The translations under genes were made by a program, and so were the position numbers. Positions 15,685 through 24,035 of a stretch of DNA of 64,000 bases are shown here, in pieces. The number at the start of each line of letters is the position of its first letter. Position 1 is the first letter of the stretch. The stretch is from assembly GCA_900542465.1 (NCBI GenBank), contig UQNS01000005.1, forward strand, positions 1 to 64,000, read 5' to 3'. Below the pieces are notes generated by a model. The model did not search any database and was not told the DNA's origin. It worked only from the letters and a program-made list of their open reading frames with translations. The DNA is from an uncultured Eubacteriales bacterium (GTDB taxonomy: Bacteria; Bacillota; Clostridia; Lachnospirales; Lachnospiraceae).

Positions 15685-16971
15685 ATGAGCAAATTAGGAA
15701 TTGGTACAAAATGTGTACATGAGGGATACAAGCCTGGAAATGGAGAGCCAAGAGCACTTCCTATCTACCAGTCAACAACATGGAAATATGACTCAAGTGA
15801 TCATATGGGCGCTTTGTTTGATCTGGAAGCCAGTGGTTATTTCTATACAAGACTGCAGAATCCTACTAATGATTCAGTGGCAGCTAAGATCTGCGCATTA
15901 GAGGGAGGAGTTGCAGGCCAGCTTACAAGCTCAGGACAGGCAGCTAATTTTTACGCAGTTTTTAATATCTGTGAGGCAGGAGATCATTTTGTGAGCTCAA
16001 CAGATATTTATGGCGGTACATTTAATCTTTTCAATGTGACGATGAGAAAACTTGGGATCGAGGTGACATTTGTTGATCCGGATGCAAGTGAAGAAGAGAT
16101 CAACAAGGCTTTCAGGCCTAATACAAAATGCTTTTTTGCGGAGACTATCTCTAATCCTACGGTCAAGGTGCTGGATTTTGAGAAGATCGTAGGAATAGCG
16201 CATGCTCATGGAGTTCCGGTCATTGTAGATAATACGTTTGCCACACCGGTCAACTGCCGTCCATTTGAGTATGGTGTCGATATAGTTACACATTCAACTA
16301 CAAAATATCTTGACGGACACGCTCTTACGACAGGCGGATGTATCGTGGACAGCGGTAATTTCGACTGGATGAAATATCCGGATAAGTTCCCGGGACTTAC
16401 AACACCTGATGAGTCATACCATGGTATTACTTATGCAGAGAAGTTTGGAAAGCTGGCCTACATAACTAAATCAGTTGCTCAGCTTATGAGAGATCTGGGG
16501 TCACAGCAGTCTCCTCAGAATGCAGCCTTTCTTAATGCGAGCATTGAGTCTCTGGAGCTCAGAATGGAACGTCATGTGGAGAATGCAAGGGCATGTGCGG
16601 AGTTTCTCAGGAATAATGAACATGTTGCCTGGGTAAATTATTCAGATCTTGAAGGCGATAAGTATCATGAGCTTCAGAAGAAATATCTTCCAAACGGCTC
16701 ATGCGGTGTTATGTGCTTTGGTCTTAAGGGCGACAGGGAAACAGCGGTCAGGTTTATGGACAGCCTGAAACTTATTTCTATAGTTACACATGTAGCAGAC
16801 AGCAAGAGCTGTGTACTTCATCCGGCGTCACATACACACAGACAGCTTACAAAGGAGCAGCTGGTCGAGGCCGGTATCAATCCGGATCTTATCAGGTTCT
16901 CAGTTGGTATAGAAAATAAGGAAGATATAATTGCCGATCTTGAGCAGGCATTAAAGGCCACTTTTGGTTGA
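15685..16971 (+). CDS. metY: O-acetylhomoserine sulfhydrylase (MetY-type)
   Basis: The 428-residue Cys/Met-metabolism PLP enzyme makes homocysteine (or methionine) from O-acetylhomoserine and sulfide or methanethiol. The PLP lysine is about residue 207 in HSTTKYLDGHA, and TSSGQAANF and DNTFATPVNCRPFEYG are family motifs. Length, about 430, and the insert around KYPDKFPGLTTPDESYHG separate it from the shorter cystathionine synthases and lyases. ATG 15685 with GAAAGGG upstream is preferred over an in-frame TTG. It is last in the run starting with nnr. A metNIQ uptake system lies 18 kb away. Confidence 0.93.
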   Translation: MSKLGIGTKCVHEGYKPGNGEPRALPIYQSTTWKYDSSDHMGALFDLEASGYFYTRLQNPTNDSVAAKICALEGGVAGQLTSSGQAANFYAVFNICEAGDHFVSSTDIYGGTFNLFNVTMRKLGIEVTFVDPDASEEEINKAFRPNTKCFFAETISNPTVKVLDFEKIVGIAHAHGVPVIVDNTFATPVNCRPFEYGVDIVTHSTTKYLDGHALTTGGCIVDSGNFDWMKYPDKFPGLTTPDESYHGITYAEKFGKLAYITKSVAQLMRDLGSQQSPQNAAFLNASIESLELRMERHVENARACAEFLRNNEHVAWVNYSDLEGDKYHELQKKYLPNGSCGVMCFGLKGDRETAVRFMDSLKLISIVTHVADSKSCVLHPASHTHRQLTKEQLVEAGINPDLIRFSVGIENKEDIIADLEQALKATFG

Positions 16972-16978
16972 TATTGTG

Positions 16979-17008
16979 TTGACAAATGTAAAATAGGGTT
17001 GCTACAAT
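16979..17008 (+). promoter_or_regulatory. Promoter of the ilvN-ilvC operon
   Basis: Consensus TTGACA (16979-16984), 18 bases, then TACAAT (17003-17008). The leader is about 95 bases. It has no T-box features and no leucine/valine-rich leader peptide that I can see. Confidence 0.75.
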
Positions 17009-17112
17009 ATGTAAAGTTAATTTTTGGGACTGATTGAATATATTTTCTTAATATTTTTATTTCAAACCAGGAATAAACAGTAAAAAAATCATCAGTTAGG
17101 AGGTGCAATAGA

Positions 17113-17607
17113 ATGAGAAGAGCGGTATTTTCACTTCTTGTCGAAAATTCAGCCGGTGTTTTAAGTAGAGTTTCCGGAATGTTCAGTCGTCGAGGCTATA
17201 ACATCGACAGTCTTACTGTAGGAGAAACGATAGATTCTAATTTTTCTAGGATGACGGTTGCTGCCAGGGGTGATGACGATGTTCTGGAGCAGATCCATAA
17301 ACAGTTAGCCAAGCTTATCGATGTTAAAGAAATTGTTGAACTTCCTGCAGATGATTCCGTATGCAGAGAACTCGTTTTGGTAAGGGTGGAATGTGACCTT
17401 GCTCAGAGAGCTGATGTGGTCACACTTGCTAACATTTTCCATGCAAAAGTTATTGACGTTGCACCGGAGTCAATGATCATTGAGCTTACTGGTGATTACA
17501 ATAAGCTTGAAGCTTTTATTGAACTGCTTGATGGTTTCAAGGTGACAGAGCTTGCAAGAACCGGAATTACAGGACTTTCACGAGGCTTTGCAAATTTAGA
17601 TTATTAA
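17113..17607 (+). CDS. ilvN: Acetolactate synthase small (regulatory) subunit
   Basis: The 164-residue protein has an N-terminal ACT domain (FSLLVENSAGVLSRVSGMFS, then GYNIDSLTVG) that binds valine, and the C-terminal ALS_ss_C domain. It activates and confers feedback control on the catalytic subunit, whose gene is not in this window. AGGAGGTG precedes the ATG. ilvC follows 19 bases later. Confidence 0.96.
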   Translation: MRRAVFSLLVENSAGVLSRVSGMFSRRGYNIDSLTVGETIDSNFSRMTVAARGDDDVLEQIHKQLAKLIDVKEIVELPADDSVCRELVLVRVECDLAQRADVVTLANIFHAKVIDVAPESMIIELTGDYNKLEAFIELLDGFKVTELARTGITGLSRGFANLDY

Positions 17608-17626
17608 TTTTGGGAGGTATTTTTAA

Positions 17627-18652
17627 ATGTCTGAAGCTAGAATCTTTTATCAGAATGATTGCGATCTATCCTTACTCGATGGTAAGACAGTAGCTATTGT
17701 AGGTTACGGAAGTCAGGGTCATGCACATGCACTCAACTTAAAGGAGTCAGGGGTAAATGTAATTGTCGGCCTCTATGAAGGATCTAAATCAAGGGCTAAG
17801 GCTGAGTCACAGGGACTTACAGTTATGAATACAGCTGAAGCTGTTAAGAATGCAGATGTTGTTATGATTCTTACCAATGATGAGCTTCAGGCTGATATCT
17901 ATAAAAAAGATGTTGCTCCTAACTTAAAGGCGGGCGATATGCTTATGTTCGCTCATGGCTTTAACGTACACTATGGACTTATCACACCTCCTGCAGATGT
18001 TGACGTTACCATGATCGCTCCTAAGGCACCCGGTCATACAGTAAGATCTGAATATCAGGCCGGTAAGGGAACTCCTTGCCTTGTCGCTGTCCATCAGGAT
18101 GCTACAGGTAAGGCACTTGATAAGGCTCTTGCTTATGCTGCAGGTATCGGCGGAGCCAGAGCCGGTGTTCTTGAAACAAATTTCAGAACAGAGACAGAAA
18201 CAGACCTTTTCGGTGAGCAGGCAGTTCTCTGCGGTGGCGTAACAGCTTTGATGCAGGCCGGTTTCGAGACACTTGTTGAAGCTGGATATGACCCAAGAAA
18301 TGCATACTTTGAGTGTATACATGAAATGAAACTGATCGTAGACCTTATCTACCAGTCAGGTTTTGCGGGAATGAGATATTCTATCTCAAACACAGCTGAG
18401 TATGGTGATTATATTACAGGACCTAAGATCGTTACAGAAGAGACTAAGAAGGCTATGAAGGAGGTCCTTAAGGATATCCAGACAGGTCAGTTTGCAAAAG
18501 ATTTCTTGCTTGATATGAATTCAGCTTCAGGTAAGGTTCATTTCAACTCACTCAGAAAGATCGCTTCAGAGCATCCATCAGAGGTAGTCGGTGAACAGAT
18601 CAGAAAGCTTTACAGCTGGAACAATGAAGAAGATAAGTTCATTAACAACTGA
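17627..18652 (+). CDS. ilvC: Ketol-acid reductoisomerase, class I
   Basis: The 341-residue enzyme converts acetolactate to dihydroxyisovalerate with NADPH and magnesium. The Rossmann motif is GYGSQGHAHALNLKESG. The APKAPGHTVR segment and the C-terminal knotted domain with ETETDLFGEQAVLCGG (magnesium ligands D and E) and YSISNTAEYGD are all present. The length is that of the short class I form. It completes the ilvN-ilvC pair, and ilvB and ilvD must lie elsewhere. Confidence 0.97.
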   Translation: MSEARIFYQNDCDLSLLDGKTVAIVGYGSQGHAHALNLKESGVNVIVGLYEGSKSRAKAESQGLTVMNTAEAVKNADVVMILTNDELQADIYKKDVAPNLKAGDMLMFAHGFNVHYGLITPPADVDVTMIAPKAPGHTVRSEYQAGKGTPCLVAVHQDATGKALDKALAYAAGIGGARAGVLETNFRTETETDLFGEQAVLCGGVTALMQAGFETLVEAGYDPRNAYFECIHEMKLIVDLIYQSGFAGMRYSISNTAEYGDYITGPKIVTEETKKAMKEVLKDIQTGQFAKDFLLDMNSASGKVHFNSLRKIASEHPSEVVGEQIRKLYSWNNEEDKFINN

Positions 18653-18669
18653 TGATCTTTTATATTAAA

Positions 18670-18732
18670 TAATAAGGAGGTGTAATTATCTGTCTGCCTG
18701 AATGGGAGATATGCATAATTGCGCCTCTTATT
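18670..18732 (+). terminator. Hairpin after ilvC, probable terminator
   Basis: AATAAGGAGGTGTAATTAT pairs with ATAATTGCGCCTCTTATT (one bulge and G-U pairs) across a loop of about 26 bases. The following T-run is poor (GTTTATA), so termination may be partial. The 5' arm happens to contain a Shine-Dalgarno-like AGGAGG but no start codon follows. Confidence 0.5.
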
Positions 18733-18828
18733 GTTTATACTCATTTTATTGTTGAGGGGTCTAATATTTGCTATAATCAACGTATAGATATGACTGGTTA
18801 TAAAGTCTTTAACCGGGGGTGATGAATA

Positions 18829-19482
18829 ATGAAATTTAAAAAAATAGACGACACAAAATTCCAATGTATCCTTTATCAGGAAGATATGTTTAACTACAAC
18901 ATTACAATGGAAGATTTTATGGGAAATGACCCGGCGAAGATTCACGAACTTTTGGATATAGTCATTGAAGAAGCTTACCAGCAGATCGGTGTCGACATGG
19001 ATGGTACGGTCATGTCTCTGCAGTTGGTTCCTCAGCCTAATCAGTCTCTGCTTCTTACTATTTCGGGCAGTAGAGGGAATGATACAGGACATCATAGTCA
19101 TAGTATCGAAAGTTTTTCTGCGGCATTTGGTGTGGCTGATAATAAAGAAAAGCAGGATATGGATATTGTTAAACAGGCCATGGATCTGGCTATTATGTTT
19201 AAATTCCAGAATATGGAGGATGTTGAGGATTTCTGTATGACTGCGCCTGCAAGAAGAGGACTTGATTCTGCACTTTACAAGGGTGAGGATGGATCTTATT
19301 ATATGCTTATTGAACGAACGACTCTGTCAGAGGCCAGATTTATTTCCTTTATAACTAATATCCTTGAGTATTCAGAGCTTTATTCATCGGGAACTGCGGC
19401 AGTTGCGGCTGTAAGAGAGCACTGTGACGTTCTCGTAGGGAAGAATGCTATCAATACGGTAAAAAGGTATCTTGATAAATAA
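18829..19482 (+). CDS. mecA: MecA-family ClpC adaptor protein
   Basis: The 217-residue protein has the two-domain MecA layout: an N-terminal substrate-binding part (KKIDDTKFQCILYQEDMFNY, then DFMGNDPAKIHELLDIVIEEA), an acidic/histidine linker, and a C-terminal ClpC-binding domain (YYMLIERTTLSEARFISFITNILEYS without the usual extended tail). MecA proteins deliver targets such as competence factors to the ClpCP protease. GGGGGTGATG lies before the ATG. A TATAAT is present at 18772-18777 but its -35 is unclear. Confidence 0.88.
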   Translation: MKFKKIDDTKFQCILYQEDMFNYNITMEDFMGNDPAKIHELLDIVIEEAYQQIGVDMDGTVMSLQLVPQPNQSLLLTISGSRGNDTGHHSHSIESFSAAFGVADNKEKQDMDIVKQAMDLAIMFKFQNMEDVEDFCMTAPARRGLDSALYKGEDGSYYMLIERTTLSEARFISFITNILEYSELYSSGTAAVAAVREHCDVLVGKNAINTVKRYLDK

Positions 19483-19504
19483 TAGCCGTTGGCTTGATTT
19501 CAAT

Positions 19505-19535
19505 AAAAAGGAGCAGTTCTGCCTGCTCCTTTTTT
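19505..19535 (+). terminator. Terminator after mecA
   Basis: AAAAAGGAGCAG and CTGCTCCTTTTT form a perfect 12-base stem with a six-base loop. The S66 peptidase gene starts only 14 bases later. Confidence 0.85.
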
Positions 19536-19548
19536 ACGCGAGGTTTGT

Positions 19549-20583
19549 ATGAGGTATCCTAAATTTTTAGAAAAAAATTCAATTATAGGCTTTGTAGCAC
19601 CATCCTTCGGATGTGTTATTGAACCATATCATTCAGCATTTAAGAATGCATTAAGAAAATTTCAGGCAATGGGATATAAAACGGATATTGGACCGAATTG
19701 CTATTTATCGGACGGGGTTGGGATCTCAACAAGACCTGAAGCCTGTGCTGAGGAATTAAATTCTTATTATGAGAGCAGTGATAATCAGATGCTTATTTCG
19801 TGCGGGGGCGGTGAGCTTATGTGTGAGATACTTGATTTCATAGATTTCAGGAAAATAAGAGATGCAGAAGCTAAGTGGTATTTGGGATATTCAGATAATA
19901 CTAATTTTACTTATACCTCAGCAGTTTTATGCGATACTGCAAGCATTTACGGCCCGTGCGCACCGACATTTGGTATGGAAGAGTGGGATCAGGCTCTGAT
20001 AGATGTATGGAATCTGGTTGAAGGAAAAAAGACCAAATTTATGGGCTATGATAAGTGGGAGATCAGCTCTTTGAAGTCAGCGGATGATCCTTATGTTTCA
20101 TACAACAAAACTGAAGATAAGATACTGAAAATATATGACGGAAAGGAAATTATACAAGGAGAGGTCGAGTTTTCGGGAAGGCTTCTTGGGGGCTGCCTTG
20201 ATACACTTATCACACTTGCCGGAACAAAATATGATAAGACCAGGGAGTTTGCAGAAAAATATAAGGATGATGGGATAATATTTTTTTTGGAGGCATGTGA
20301 TCTATCTGTTCTGCAGGTCAGACGGGCTTTATGGCAACTCCGACAGATAGGCTGGTTCGAAAATGTGAAAGGATTTATATTTGGCAGACCTATGCATTTT
20401 GATGAGCCTGAAATAGGAGTAGACAGACATGAAGCTGTATTAGCACATTTAAGAGATATGGGGGTTCCGGTCGTAATGGATGCAGATCTTGGACATCTGC
20501 CCCCGGCAATTCCTTTTGTATGTGGTGCATTTGCAGAGGTGAAGGCAGGCAGGAATATCAGGATAAGATATAATTTCAAGTAA
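19549..20583 (+). CDS. S66-family peptidase (LD-carboxypeptidase/MccF-like)
   Basis: The 344-residue protein shows the S66 order of motifs: SIIGFVAPSFG near the start, the nucleophile serine about 115 in LGYSDNTNF, a glutamate region (GRLLGGCLDTL, FFLEACDLS) and the C-terminal histidine in DLGHLPPAIPF. The family includes LdcA, which trims peptidoglycan tetrapeptides in recycling, and MccF, which cleaves microcin C-type nucleotide peptides. The longer insert in the middle favours the MccF-like branch, but the substrate is uncertain. The gene starts directly downstream of a terminator with only GCGAGG before its ATG, so expression may depend on read-through. Confidence 0.88.
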   Translation: MRYPKFLEKNSIIGFVAPSFGCVIEPYHSAFKNALRKFQAMGYKTDIGPNCYLSDGVGISTRPEACAEELNSYYESSDNQMLISCGGGELMCEILDFIDFRKIRDAEAKWYLGYSDNTNFTYTSAVLCDTASIYGPCAPTFGMEEWDQALIDVWNLVEGKKTKFMGYDKWEISSLKSADDPYVSYNKTEDKILKIYDGKEIIQGEVEFSGRLLGGCLDTLITLAGTKYDKTREFAEKYKDDGIIFFLEACDLSVLQVRRALWQLRQIGWFENVKGFIFGRPMHFDEPEIGVDRHEAVLAHLRDMGVPVVMDADLGHLPPAIPFVCGAFAEVKAGRNIRIRYNFK

Positions 20584-20633
20584 AAAAGGTATTGATGTGA
20601 AGATATGGTGATCTTCATATCAATACCTTTTTC
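20584..20633. terminator. Bidirectional terminator between convergent genes
   Basis: A 21-base stem with one mismatch (AAAAGGTATTGATGTGAAGAT against ATCTTCATATCAATACCTTTT) encloses a six-base loop. Confidence 0.88.
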
Positions 20634-20640
20634 GTATTCA

Positions 20641-21060
20641 TCAATGCTTTTTTCTGAAAACAAATATCTTGCTGATAAAGTAGTTGGCGATCATAACGAT
20701 CACCTGAGCAATAAATTTACCGGCAGTGTCATTGAGGGCGATCAGGGTCACCAGAATAAACATTACGAGCATTTCCATGCCAAGTGTACCAAGTCGGGAA
20801 GCATAGAACTTGATCGCTTCGACAAGAATGTTTTTTTCCTTGCTCTGAAAAACGAATTTGCGGTTAGTAAAGTAGGCAAATGTAACAGCGCATATCCATG
20901 AAATTACATTTGCAGCCTGTAATTGAAATCCGTCATTGGGATCAAGGAAGGTATGAACACATATAAAATAACTGCCTAAACTTACGACAGTGGTCAACAC
21001 GCCTACGATCAAGTAACTGATAACTTCCCGGCGTTCTTTTAAAAATGATTGTATAGACAT
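20641..21060 (-). CDS. GtrA-family membrane protein
   Basis: The 139-residue protein has four membrane helices (EVISYLIVGVLTTVVSLGSY first) and the FTNRKFVFQS and NYFISKIFVFRKK motifs after helices two and four. GtrA proteins help flip or supply lipid-linked sugars for cell-surface glycans. The ATG at 21060 has GAGGG ahead of it and matches the usual GtrA start. An ATG four codons earlier (21072) overlaps the stop of the upstream gene and is possible. No glycosyltransferase is adjacent; an orphan one lies 10 kb away. Confidence 0.87.
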   Translation of the reverse strand: MSIQSFLKERREVISYLIVGVLTTVVSLGSYFICVHTFLDPNDGFQLQAANVISWICAVTFAYFTNRKFVFQSKEKNILVEAIKFYASRLGTLGMEMLVMFILVTLIALNDTAGKFIAQVIVMIANYFISKIFVFRKKH

Positions 21061-21071
21061 GTCTGCCCTCA

Positions 21072-21278
21072 TTAAAATCTTGGAGGAAGAGAATACTTCT
21101 TCTCAAGTTCATCATTTCTTGTACTGTTTGCTCTGCGAATACCTACCATAGTATCAGTTTTGGCAGGGATCACCTTTTCCTTATAGCAATCTTCACAACA
21201 TCTCTCAGTAGCTAAAGGCCATGAATTAAAACGTGGGCCTTCGAATTCTTTACCGCAAATCGGACATACATCAGCCAT
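21072..21278 (-). CDS. Small zinc-ribbon-like protein of unknown function
   Basis: The 68-residue protein starts ADVCPICGKEFEGP and continues to RCCEDCYKEKV, giving two cysteine knuckles (C5-x2-C8 and C27/C28-x2-C31) suited to one zinc ion. The rest is charged. I do not recognise a family. Its stop overlaps the first possible GtrA start, so the two are translationally coupled. A good AGGAG site precedes the ATG. Confidence 0.75.
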   Translation of the reverse strand: MADVCPICGKEFEGPRFNSWPLATERCCEDCYKEKVIPAKTDTMVGIRRANSTRNDELEKKYSLPPRF

Positions 21279-21347
21279 AGTAATTTCTCCTGTTTAAAAA
21301 TATTTATACCATTATACAACCTTTAGACATGTAATTAAAGTTTTACA

Positions 21348-21375
21348 TTGAAAAGAGCGGAGAAAAAAGTATAAT
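21348..21375 (+). promoter_or_regulatory. Promoter of trmL
   Basis: TTGAAA (21348-21353), 16 bases, TATAAT (21370-21375), about 40 bases before the trmL start. Confidence 0.65.
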
Positions 21376-21415
21376 TATTGCAAATATAGATCAAATAGAG
21401 TAAGGAAGTATAATA

Positions 21416-21916
21416 ATGTTTAATATCGTTTTACACGAACCGGAAATGCCGGCTAATACCGGAAATATAGGGCGTACTTGTGTTGCGACAGGAGCATCTC
21501 TGCACCTTATCAGACCGCTTGGTTTCAGATTAGATGAGAAGCAGATAAAAAGAGCGGGAATGGATTACTGGGATAAAATAGATCTTCATGTCTATGATGA
21601 CTATGCAGATTTTATAGAGAAAAATCCCCGAGCCTGCAGCCGTATGTTTTTTGCGACTACTAAAGCTGAGAAAACATATGCGGATGCGAGATTTGAGCCC
21701 GGGGACTATATTATATTCGGAAAAGAAAGCGCCGGTATCCCGGAAGAGATACTCGTCAGCAAAAAGGATATGTGCATAAGGATACCTATGCTTGAAGATA
21801 TAAGGTCTCTGAACCTTTCTAATTCAGCTGCAATTATTCTTTATGAAGCGTTTCGTCAGAATAACTTTGGCCATCTTCAGAACCAAGGTCATTTGCATCA
21901 CTTAGAGTGGCAGTAA
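21416..21916 (+). CDS. trmL: tRNA (cytidine/uridine-34)-2'-O-methyltransferase
   Basis: The 166-residue SPOUT enzyme methylates the ribose of the wobble base. It begins MFNIVLHEPEMPANTGNIGRT, and the knot motifs IIFGKESAGIPEEIL and IPMLEDIRSLNLSNSAAIILYEA contain the SAM-binding and catalytic positions. The last 28 codons lie inside the 3' end of the convergent histidine kinase gene, which overlaps it by 83 bases. The tail NQGHLHHLEWQ beyond the conserved domain is produced entirely by that overlap. AAGGAAG lies before the ATG. Confidence 0.94.
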   Translation: MFNIVLHEPEMPANTGNIGRTCVATGASLHLIRPLGFRLDEKQIKRAGMDYWDKIDLHVYDDYADFIEKNPRACSRMFFATTKAEKTYADARFEPGDYIIFGKESAGIPEEILVSKKDMCIRIPMLEDIRSLNLSNSAAIILYEAFRQNNFGHLQNQGHLHHLEWQ

Positions 21917-23327
21917 ATGTGAATTTTGTACCGGTTAAAGGATCGCTTTCTATATTGATAGTTTCATTATGAGCCTGGATTATGCCTTTTGTTATTGAAA
22001 GGCCCAGTCCGGAGCTTTTTTTATTTAAGCCGCGGGAGGCGTCGGTCTTGTACATCCTGTTCCAGATTTTATCAAGATCTTTTTTATCTATTCCGCATCC
22101 ATGATCATTTACGGAGATGTATGCTTTCTCATTATCTTCAGCAACGAATATCTCTATGTTGGAATTGTCCGGAGAAAACTTGATCGCATTGTCGATCAGA
22201 TTATACAGGACCTGCTGATATTTGGCTTTATCAGCGTGTATAAAAGTTGAACTGGCACAGAAATTAAGGAGAAAATGTATGCCTCGTTTGGAACATGAAC
22301 CCTCCATGGTCTCTATCGTGTGCCGGATAGCCGCATTTATATCAAAATCGCTGTAGTCGATCTGAACAGAACTTGGATCAAGCTCATTCAGGGTCAGGAT
22401 ATTTTCTGTAAGTCCTGTAAGTCTGTTTGTCTCAAAAAGGACTATATCTAAATATTTACCCATCATATCAGGTGGGATAGTGCCGTCCTGGATAGCTGTC
22501 AGATAACCTTTTATTGAAGTAAGAGGAGACCTGAAGTCATGTGATATATTAGACAGAAATTCCTGCTGGGCCTTGTCGGAGGCCTTTATCTTAGTGGACA
22601 TATCAGCAAGGGATGCCTCGAGCTGTCCTATATCGGACTTACGGCATGTGTTGAGCTCATAGTCAAAATCTCCCTTTTTATAAGATCTGATCGCCTCCAT
22701 CATTTCAGCAATAGGAATATGTATCTTTTTCCAGTAGTACCATATAAAAATAAAGGCAAGACCGTACATTACCAGAAATATGCTCAAGGGGCCATAGATC
22801 ATATTATGCGCGGCTTTACGGAGATTCGCATATGGAATGCTTAAAACGATATAACCCTTAGTAGCGAAGTCGCCGGTCACAGGTGAAAAGACAGACATGG
22901 TCTTTTCACTGAAAACATTATAAAAGTAACCCGTCCAGACATGTTCACCGCCAAGCCTCGTAGAGTCAAAGGCAGAAAGTGTATAAAGAACACTGCCGAG
23001 CTTGCTGGTGTCATTTTTATAGGCTGAATCGGCTATAGCATCACCGTTAGCGGAGAGGACCATCAGTCTTGTATCATTTACAGTTGAAATGTCATACAAC
23101 CTTTGTATGGCATTATTTCTGGCTTCTGTGTTATCGCTGTACAGGTCTTTTCCGTAAATATCAGCCAGGCTGTTAGTCTGTCTGTATAAAAGACTGGAAT
23201 ATTGTTTATATATGCTGTGGAAGATCACATTTGACGCGATCAAATAAACAGAAATAATGCCGAGGATCCCGATAATGACATATATATTTATAAAGCTTTT
23301 TATTGTTGTAGATCTATTTTGTTTCAA
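21834..23327 (-). CDS. Sensor histidine kinase (HisKA/HATPase, HAMP)
   Basis: The roughly 497-residue kinase has a membrane helix at the start (FINIYVIIGILGIISVYLI), an extracytoplasmic sensor of about 150 residues, a second membrane helix (SIFLVMYGLAFIFIWYYW) and a HAMP linker. HisKA follows with the phosphoacceptor in NISHDFRSPLTSIKGYL. The HATPase domain carries N (QVLYNLIDNAIKFS), G1 (DHGCGIDKKDL) and G2 (SSGLGLSITKGI) boxes. There is no ATG near the start. I chose TTG 23327 with GGGGAG about 12 bases upstream, and GTG 23372 is the alternative. It overlaps the end of the regulator gene, and its 3' end overlaps trmL. Confidence 0.9.
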   Translation of the reverse strand: MKQNRSTTIKSFINIYVIIGILGIISVYLIASNVIFHSIYKQYSSLLYRQTNSLADIYGKDLYSDNTEARNNAIQRLYDISTVNDTRLMVLSANGDAIADSAYKNDTSKLGSVLYTLSAFDSTRLGGEHVWTGYFYNVFSEKTMSVFSPVTGDFATKGYIVLSIPYANLRKAAHNMIYGPLSIFLVMYGLAFIFIWYYWKKIHIPIAEMMEAIRSYKKGDFDYELNTCRKSDIGQLEASLADMSTKIKASDKAQQEFLSNISHDFRSPLTSIKGYLTAIQDGTIPPDMMGKYLDIVLFETNRLTGLTENILTLNELDPSSVQIDYSDFDINAAIRHTIETMEGSCSKRGIHFLLNFCASSTFIHADKAKYQQVLYNLIDNAIKFSPDNSNIEIFVAEDNEKAYISVNDHGCGIDKKDLDKIWNRMYKTDASRGLNKKSSGLGLSITKGIIQAHNETINIESDPLTGTKFTFTATLSDANDLGSEDGQSYSDETLHKE

Positions 23328-24015
23328 ATTTATAACCAACTCCCCATACTGTATCGATAGCCCAGCTGTCACTGTCTTTGATCTTTTCTCTGATGCGCTT
23401 TATATGTACATCTACAGTTCTGGTCTCACCCGAATATTCATATCCCCATATATTGTCAAGAAGCTGTTCTCTTGTGAAGACCTGGTTAGGAGATGAAGCA
23501 AGAAAATATAAAAGCTCCAGTTCTTTAGGGGGCATAAATACATTTTCTCCATTGTACTGAACTGAGTAGTTATCCAGATTTATTATAAGTCCCGGATAAG
23601 AAACGCATCTTTCGTTTTTCTCCGGATTTCGGGCAGTTTTAGTAACACTTGTTCGTCTAAGCACGGCCTTGACTCGTGCAACCAGTTCTTTTGATTCGAA
23701 TGGCTTTATTATATAATCATCTGCACCAAGCTCCAGACCAAGGACCTTATCAAAGGTCTCGCCTTTCGCTGACAGCATAATGATCGGAACATTTGATGTT
23801 TTTCTTACTTCACGGCATACCTCATATCCGTCAATACCCGGCAGCATAAGATCCAGAATAATAAGATCAGGATGAAAAGCAGCTACCTCGAGTATAGCAG
23901 ATTCTCCGTCATTAACGATCCTGGTCTCAAAAAGCTCTTTAGTAAGATAGAGAGAAATGAGCTCTGCAATATTTTCATCATCATCAACTATTAGTATTTT
24001 CTGTTTTATTGCCAT
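23314..24015 (-). CDS. OmpR/PhoB-family response regulator
   Basis: The 233-residue regulator has a receiver domain with the acidic pocket DDD (11-13), phosphoacceptor Asp55 (IILDLMLPG) and Lys in IIKPFES. A winged-helix DNA-binding domain follows (ELELLYFLASSPNQVFTREQ, DVHIKRIREKI, VWGVGYKFE). It partners the kinase encoded directly downstream with a short overlap. GAAAGG precedes the ATG. Only 20 bases separate it from the stop of mutS2, so the pair is likely expressed from the mutS2 promoter. Confidence 0.95.
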   Translation of the reverse strand: MAIKQKILIVDDDENIAELISLYLTKELFETRIVNDGESAILEVAAFHPDLIILDLMLPGIDGYEVCREVRKTSNVPIIMLSAKGETFDKVLGLELGADDYIIKPFESKELVARVKAVLRRTSVTKTARNPEKNERCVSYPGLIINLDNYSVQYNGENVFMPPKELELLYFLASSPNQVFTREQLLDNIWGYEYSGETRTVDVHIKRIREKIKDSDSWAIDTVWGVGYKFETK

Positions 24016-24035
24016 ATAAAACCTTTCTGCGTCGT

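Noticed and set aside
16990..17112. Possible T-box or attenuator in the ilvN leader
   Set aside because: No AGGGTGGNACCGCG block, no terminator hairpin and no branched-chain-rich leader peptide. The leader is only about 95 bases.
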